In this document: one piece after another, positions 41,201-42,950 of the stretch
How the letters are laid out: each line of letters begins with the position of its first letter
How positions within the stretch are numbered: the first letter of the stretch is position 1
Assembly: GCA_947586855.1 (NCBI GenBank)
Contig: CANPXV010000005.1
Coordinates: forward strand, 1 to 42,950
DNA from: an uncultured Clostridia bacterium
Lineage (GTDB): Bacteria > Bacillota > Clostridia > Christensenellales > CAG-314
Reading direction: 5' to 3'
DNA: 42,950 nucleotides
Position numbers and translations under genes: made by a program
The notes under the pieces: model-generated
What the model was told of the DNA's origin: nothing
Seen by the model: the letters and a program-made list of their open reading frames with translations, nothing else
The model's database searches: none

Positions 41201-42950
41201 GGTGTACCTTGTGTGCACTCAATGCCAAGACGGCGACCACCACAATGCGACAGTCACAATCACGGTGGACGGCAAGGAAGCCCCTGCCACTTGCGAATCG
41301 GTGCAAACCTTCACCTTCAATAAAGAGGTGTCCCGCAGTGACGTTTTGAGCGCTTTGAACAAAGACAAGGAGCCCAAGGCGATAAAGGACAAACTTGTGG
41401 ATGGATTTGCGACAATCTCGATTGATGAGACAATCACCGGCGAGGACCGTCTCGGCCACAGCTACGCTCCCGATACTACCAAGGGCGACGGCACAGGCCT
41501 CGCTTGGGCCAATGACCAGCACACCCAAGTCACTGTATATTTGGTGTGCAACAGAGAGGACTGCAAAGACAGCAGACACGAGACAACAGTCACATTGACA
41601 GTGGAAGGCGTATCCCACGACGGAACGAGTTGCGGCGACACATCAAATGTAACCTACACTTGCGATTTGTCTGCTCGCACGGAAGATGTCAAAGCGGAAC
41701 TCGATAAGGCCCAACCCGACGAAAAAGATACTATTGACGTGAATCAATTTACAGCCGACAACAAGATTGAGTATGTGGCAGATGAAACAATAGTGGGCCA
41801 CACCTGGCAAAAGCAGGGCGATATCGTTTGGAATACAGGCAAAGAGTCAGCCACGGCCACAATCACGCTGCAATGCACCAAGTGCAAGGCGGATATCAGT
41901 GTGGAGTTTACTCTCGACAATCCTCAACAGACGGCTGCAACCTGCACAACCGACGCAGTTTACACCTACACGCTCAATGTCAGCGCAACGGGAGTCCTTG
42001 CAACGGCGCTTGAACAGCACAGTGATGTCGTCCATTCGACGGACACCTTGACTGAGGCCACTATCAGCGGAACAGGCACCTACACCGAACTTGGTTCGGC
42101 CACGGGGCACACGTGGGTGTTGGATACGTCCAAAGGCGACGAGCAAAGCGGCATAACTTGGAATATCGACGAGCTGAAAGCCACCGCCCACTTCAAGTGC
42201 GAAAAGTGCACAGTAACTGCGGACGTTGAGTCCAATATCGCACTCACTTCGCAAACCACAGGCGCCAATTGCCAAGAATACGGCACGGGCACCTACACGC
42301 TCAATGTTGACAAGGCCACCCTGGAAGCCGGCATTGCCGCCAAGGTCGGCCAAGACGTCAAGAACAATTTCGGCAGCGTAAATGCTATCAAAGAAACCAA
42401 GGAAGTTGAAAACAAGGGTCTCGTCGGCCCGCACATCTACGATGGGCAGCCGTATGTTGCTACCGAGGACGGCACACAGCACCATCAACAGTGCAAATAT
42501 TGTGAGACTTACAACGACCCCGTAGACCACACTTGGGTTGCGACAATCGAGTGGAAAGATACAGCAACCTTGCTTGACAGCACTATGGATAAACCTGTGG
42601 AAATTTCTTTGAGCTGTCAGTGCGGACAAGAAGTTGAATGCGGTAACGAGCAACTGACATTTGAACTGTCACCAAATGAGCTTCTACCTGCCGGTTGCGG
42701 TAGTGAGGGCGAGGTGACCTTTGAGGTTACGCAGATAACCTATCAAGGCAAGGATGTCACTATTCCGGAAGAAACAAAAACGAGCCAAGAATATTACGTC
42801 AAACCCACGGGCGAACACGAACAATGGAAGGAAAATTGGGAACTTCCTGAAAATGGCGTGATACCCACCTCGGAAAATGTAGGTTGTAAGTTAACTTGTA
42901 GCGAATGTGGTACGCTCAAGGAGACAACCATTACCGTAAAGGAAAATGTT
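32217..42950 (+). CDS. giant lipoprotein 3 (partial, at least 3578 aa) with cysteine/GH, CBM26-like and beta-helix modules
   Basis: One frame stays open from ATG 32217 to the window end with no stop: 3578 codons, incomplete. The signal peptide ends FAAC (C23). The body is a long series of ~80-120-residue modules with CxxC pairs and a 'LGHxY/W' phrase, often with 'W.W......TLHLVC'. Two CBM26-like modules lie at residues ~720-828 (VTVYFH, YAWYG, WPGTEM, YVIVNN) and ~2215-2331. Each is followed by a beta-rich module (YLVG-type at ~847-963; GTFNNW-type at ~2341-2441). Residues ~1423-1624 read as a right-handed beta-helix (repeated ...GGTLTL..., ...GGAISASG...). No enzyme motif is visible. A cell-wall sorting signal, if any, lies outside the window. 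Most likely a surface adhesin; the ligand is unproven. Confidence 0.88.
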   Translation, partial: MKKTLPILLALLLVAAIAMFAACSENIITPIKDCTDGHTWSEKIITQDCEQGGTLQKTCTVCGKVETSDWGPAEHVWGSPDITQNPTCTVAGKQTVTCTVCGKSGEQEIPAAHTKGDKVDAVAATCTQSGMQQYWKCVNCDAKLDADGNAVTDEQLVVAALGHKYRLDATQGDNGWTWTGTEGAVAHFKCANDNCPDPIKDVTAQITSQKVDNTTTYTATATVPETTDETVTDTKTVTDTPQPQQHVHVYGQPTWVWEDDFSKATATFTCTGDGDCDQPTVTVVAEGESISSQITQEANCTTPGQQTYTAHVQGPDGKPYMDAKIEDLGNDPDKHDFSKPVEQQEPTCTEPGHTAGRQCSRCDATQDVDEIPAKGHSYTLASTPWTWSQDNAQATLHLVCSNDADHTQEIDVDSTSQSASADCTTPGDVTYTVTITKEELSQQLNLKPNDKLDVEETNLTATQKVSGVALGHNFEAKFDWPQSYDNKTLPEVTVTLDCSRCEEEITKGLTVTEKGTHEAPTCTQGSSATFTASVEYEGKTYTDEHTYQLDPTGHSWVVDTNNRGWIWGEYNDGNPTVTVDIKCANCTGTKTIDATATLVGQVEQSTCTQAGKATYSASAQYEKATFNTTENREYTLPLAAHQWGKTYTSVGESGHYRTCTVCSTHDVTVGHTLSAKPEQSTDKKHIYKCTADGCGYTKEEACTVVDGQCNKCDADYRTEVTVYFHKADGWTGTIKAYAWYGTDEAKNKHEVLGGWPGTEMNSVSEKLADVGGWHKITFKVAEEHINADLYVIVNNKVADVDGGKQTSDVKVTASTIYIPGVDSSIGDVTACITAKEAIEREKSQPTDWYLVGVLHGVNSWPDKQGAMQGESQQLFFDGTYTQVKFEFFKGDKFKLKNIIDDSWLGYLNLVEQGHAADIDISKLFSDVDGYDHNIQVNEACTVYVKLYTDSQDGHHSIAVYVESLTHTHVKDTVKGLQTQTDPGCETTGQGYYLCRGCDKHIDENGNELSSGKYITIPATGHKDVHKVEKQDATCTAVGYKAHFECKTCGKWFEESDTSYQHSMEAKAQEFEIAMTAHTYQVTSVAWAADISGAATQPAIVVKCKNCVATLTEGAEGYSVQYTSDETAAKCDAEGSKTYTITVTFGEQQLDFADGVQSSKTYTLPALVHNWKLADGEPYTWDVSEDAAKITFHLVCENGDNCDVKMQDVVVDGEEYFKLEITDQPNCNKQGTGHYVVTDQLTADVVKGKATTEGNFTIDSLQVAQSDDVTLSKNDTHNFTGAIKMDEGDNNTHSYLCTNGCDQYGDPQSCTAKGDGNYFFDETGTQHWQLCECGRKLNVADHQYSNKDAYTHNDGLGTHNKKCDICGNTQSEDCTAKKEYEHDNDFHWHLCQYCNAVISSTRQEHNFIGDDNHCEQCNVVKSQVEISWDNGGAQTHNVDDLQAAIQYITSQKDGALSGVTDITITLANGTTAAAFGVPDGINLTLVLGGDYTVSGGTITVPTGASLAIRSEGGKNVRPDSNYAAKVALTFTQTLISNGGTLTLDKVTVVGWGEGTVAVHNKGTLRLANGGAISASGTALAVESGRVEATDGTITGKVVVACNGEVKLPSGFVAANLQLDGIVCDNANVAIGDTKQSHIYTAVWTWQPNETPLDSADTIPTASATVTCSICGDKHESVNATVTKNDGGTDPTCESTGTATFTAKVEGYNLEGTSEVYTIKALGHTWKVADTPWTWAEDFSKAYFHLVCTTDGQHTKQIEVTPETDEGTPTCTAVGKVTHTATISIAEITEQTSGDNIDQLSEQSYTNTVDGVDIPALGHEWKITNVDLGEVDFANKTASLTVTLTCQRGENGCNSSTHTVTLEGVKSTSEIEATCTQAQVLTFSCNVAAEVENLLTDEHNGSVANGDELQDLTATGKALGHNYTTGEGAWSWQPDGDNYNVTLTLTCSRCKDGDGYTKVLTKEGIAPETTTPATCDKAGSKFYTVTFTAPEDDATNTYPESMTGNHTDTIEALGHEWEITDVALQEGSVNFEQKTATLTVTLTCQRSENGCESSTHTVTISGVEGVETTAALCTVAQVLTFSGTVRAVDKTVKLDELTATKALGERDTVTGSKEFELTATGEALGHDFEEYVDSVYQESGRGHVVQCHRTGCDVFDDESNAQPHVYGDFHHIDGTETHRATCSKCHATAPLPCKPVVSTSGNGEQEVCPDCKEHYEITVTVHFRLYNYTDNDNQSNSKTWTPAGFRIYAYSGENDKILGEGYPGKYLDTVKSTGTWYSTTFTVRKGCIANDLFVILNDYYYTDRVKTGDILVTAPEIWINAYSNAAVCYTSKQAAEDATKPYSGWTVAGTFNNWSLLAGFEFTSSSKLVLNLKAGTEFKVVNGSSWYGYGNGNIQIKDTNGGSLTWDKIAYKDSYDNNIKLHYDCRLVFTVSGSSAVITVIGRKEKENDPNPFIEEHVLGTKHEAKDPTCSTGGNVEYWICKNCGAKLDATGKVLYDITLPATGVHKGQEVKAQEATCQADGWNAFYKCSECGMCAKTEYGEYKYTEDAIKQAVKRDKLGHSYKLADEAWTWNITGDTVTVTLHLVCATCSDPAQTRDIPFTYQEDSRNITWSQSVAATCTEAAKGTYTVSISNSDLLAKLHEIADENTATLDGTVTKTISATSEATTRGEALGHSYKVEWQWQPDYSWNSNQLPTVTAVLTCTNGECGDTQTITQDITVSLEGSKTPPTCEAAGSASYTAKFSYEGTEYSTEAPHTYNWDALGHNYQVAWGELQPEGEGYKCTITFTCNRCTEGDGHTYTETVSAAKPQGDGDYLAPTCEVDGYQKYSVTFTKKEGQNYNETSTTKTVTLAALGHSFVPDKGEGHNVGYTFGNDGANGTLTIYLMCQHENSHKVTITVGMVGTETQPTCEANGYYTFEGMPLDHEAIKEKLASASYSDGSNYTEKDTVAASVSVTLEQQKPDSGNLATGHLYELDKSGDYTDGYTFGNDGANGTLTVYLVCTQCQDGDHHNATVTITVDGKEAPATCESVQTFTFNKEVSRSDVLSALNKDKEPKAIKDKLVDGFATISIDETITGEDRLGHSYAPDTTKGDGTGLAWANDQHTQVTVYLVCNREDCKDSRHETTVTLTVEGVSHDGTSCGDTSNVTYTCDLSARTEDVKAELDKAQPDEKDTIDVNQFTADNKIEYVADETIVGHTWQKQGDIVWNTGKESATATITLQCTKCKADISVEFTLDNPQQTAATCTTDAVYTYTLNVSATGVLATALEQHSDVVHSTDTLTEATISGTGTYTELGSATGHTWVLDTSKGDEQSGITWNIDELKATAHFKCEKCTVTADVESNIALTSQTTGANCQEYGTGTYTLNVDKATLEAGIAAKVGQDVKNNFGSVNAIKETKEVENKGLVGPHIYDGQPYVATEDGTQHHQQCKYCETYNDPVDHTWVATIEWKDTATLLDSTMDKPVEISLSCQCGQEVECGNEQLTFELSPNELLPAGCGSEGEVTFEVTQITYQGKDVTIPEETKTSQEYYVKPTGEHEQWKENWELPENGVIPTSENVGCKLTCSECGTLKETTITVKENV
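37656..38460 (+). repeat. internal repeat in lipoprotein 3 (two related blocks)
   Basis: Blocks at 37656-37866 and 38244-38458 encode nearly the same wording: ALGHEW-IT-V, TLTVTLTCQR-ENGC-SSTHTV, and AQVLTFS. One further cysteine/GH module lies between them. This shows recent internal duplication. Confidence 0.75.
40815..41200 (+). repeat. internal repeat in lipoprotein 3 (near-identical DNA at both ends)
   Basis: About 41 bp at 40815-40855 recur at 41160-41200 with only two or three changes, encoding GYTFGNDGANGTLT in both places. The flanking modules are also related. Confidence 0.75.

Noticed and set aside
32217..42950. Zinc-ribbon transcription-factor or metal-binding assignment for the CxxC modules
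   Set aside because: The protein is exported and the spacing between cysteine pairs is irregular. Disulfides are as likely as metal, so no binding function is claimed.

Overview
The window looks like a chromosomal piece of an uncultured gut-type Clostridia (Firmicutes). Evidence for this includes the DUF421/YetF-DUF4363 pair, a DUF4364 gene, an ECF vitamin transporter S component, a DegV/FakB-like protein, and Gram-positive lipoproteins with starch-binding-like modules. There are no rRNA genes, phage genes, transposases or CRISPR arrays. The genus cannot be named from sequence alone; a Christensenellales-like lineage is only a guess.

Layout. Bases 1-9600 are a mosaic of short transcription units on both strands: a zinc-ribbon/LRR protein, glutamate racemase (murI), an ECF S component behind a long structured leader that looks like a riboswitch, the YetF-DUF4363 pair, an 867-residue protein of unknown function, a four-pass membrane protein, and a beta-phosphoglucomutase-like HAD enzyme. 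An AT-rich gene-free stretch follows, then a tRNA-Leu whose anticodon reads as AAG. A ~110 bp sequence lies at 69-180 and, inverted, at 9411-9520, where it begins inside the 3' end of that tRNA gene. Bases 9700-13500 hold DUF4364, an unknown gene in an apparent operon with cysE and degV, and a small membrane-anchored beta-sandwich protein. Bases 13900-23500 are a long + strand housekeeping run: GH3 beta-glucosidase, pgi, hisS, a P-type ATPase and an ABC-F protein. Bases 23700-26550 hold a DUF1295 methyltransferase-like membrane protein and a two-gene SDR/hydrolase operon.

The last 16 kb (26.6-42.95 kb) is the most unusual part. Three consecutive lipoprotein genes (1020 aa, 572 aa and at least 3578 aa, the last running off the window) share a signal peptide, cysteine-pair/'GHxY' modules, CBM26-like starch-binding modules and a second recurring beta-rich module. 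Each has its own sigma-A-type promoter. The promoter of the second contains a run of ten G between -35 and -10, suggesting phase variation. The first two genes share an almost identical 3' end and terminator. My inference is a surface-exposed, alpha-glucan-binding lipoprotein family that diversifies by duplication and recombination; nothing in the sequence proves a ligand.

Expression signals. Besides ordinary Shine-Dalgarno starts, four genes (murI, the HAD gene, the 153-aa exported protein and the SDR gene) have a -10 box ending only 5-6 nt before the ATG, the geometry of leaderless mRNAs.
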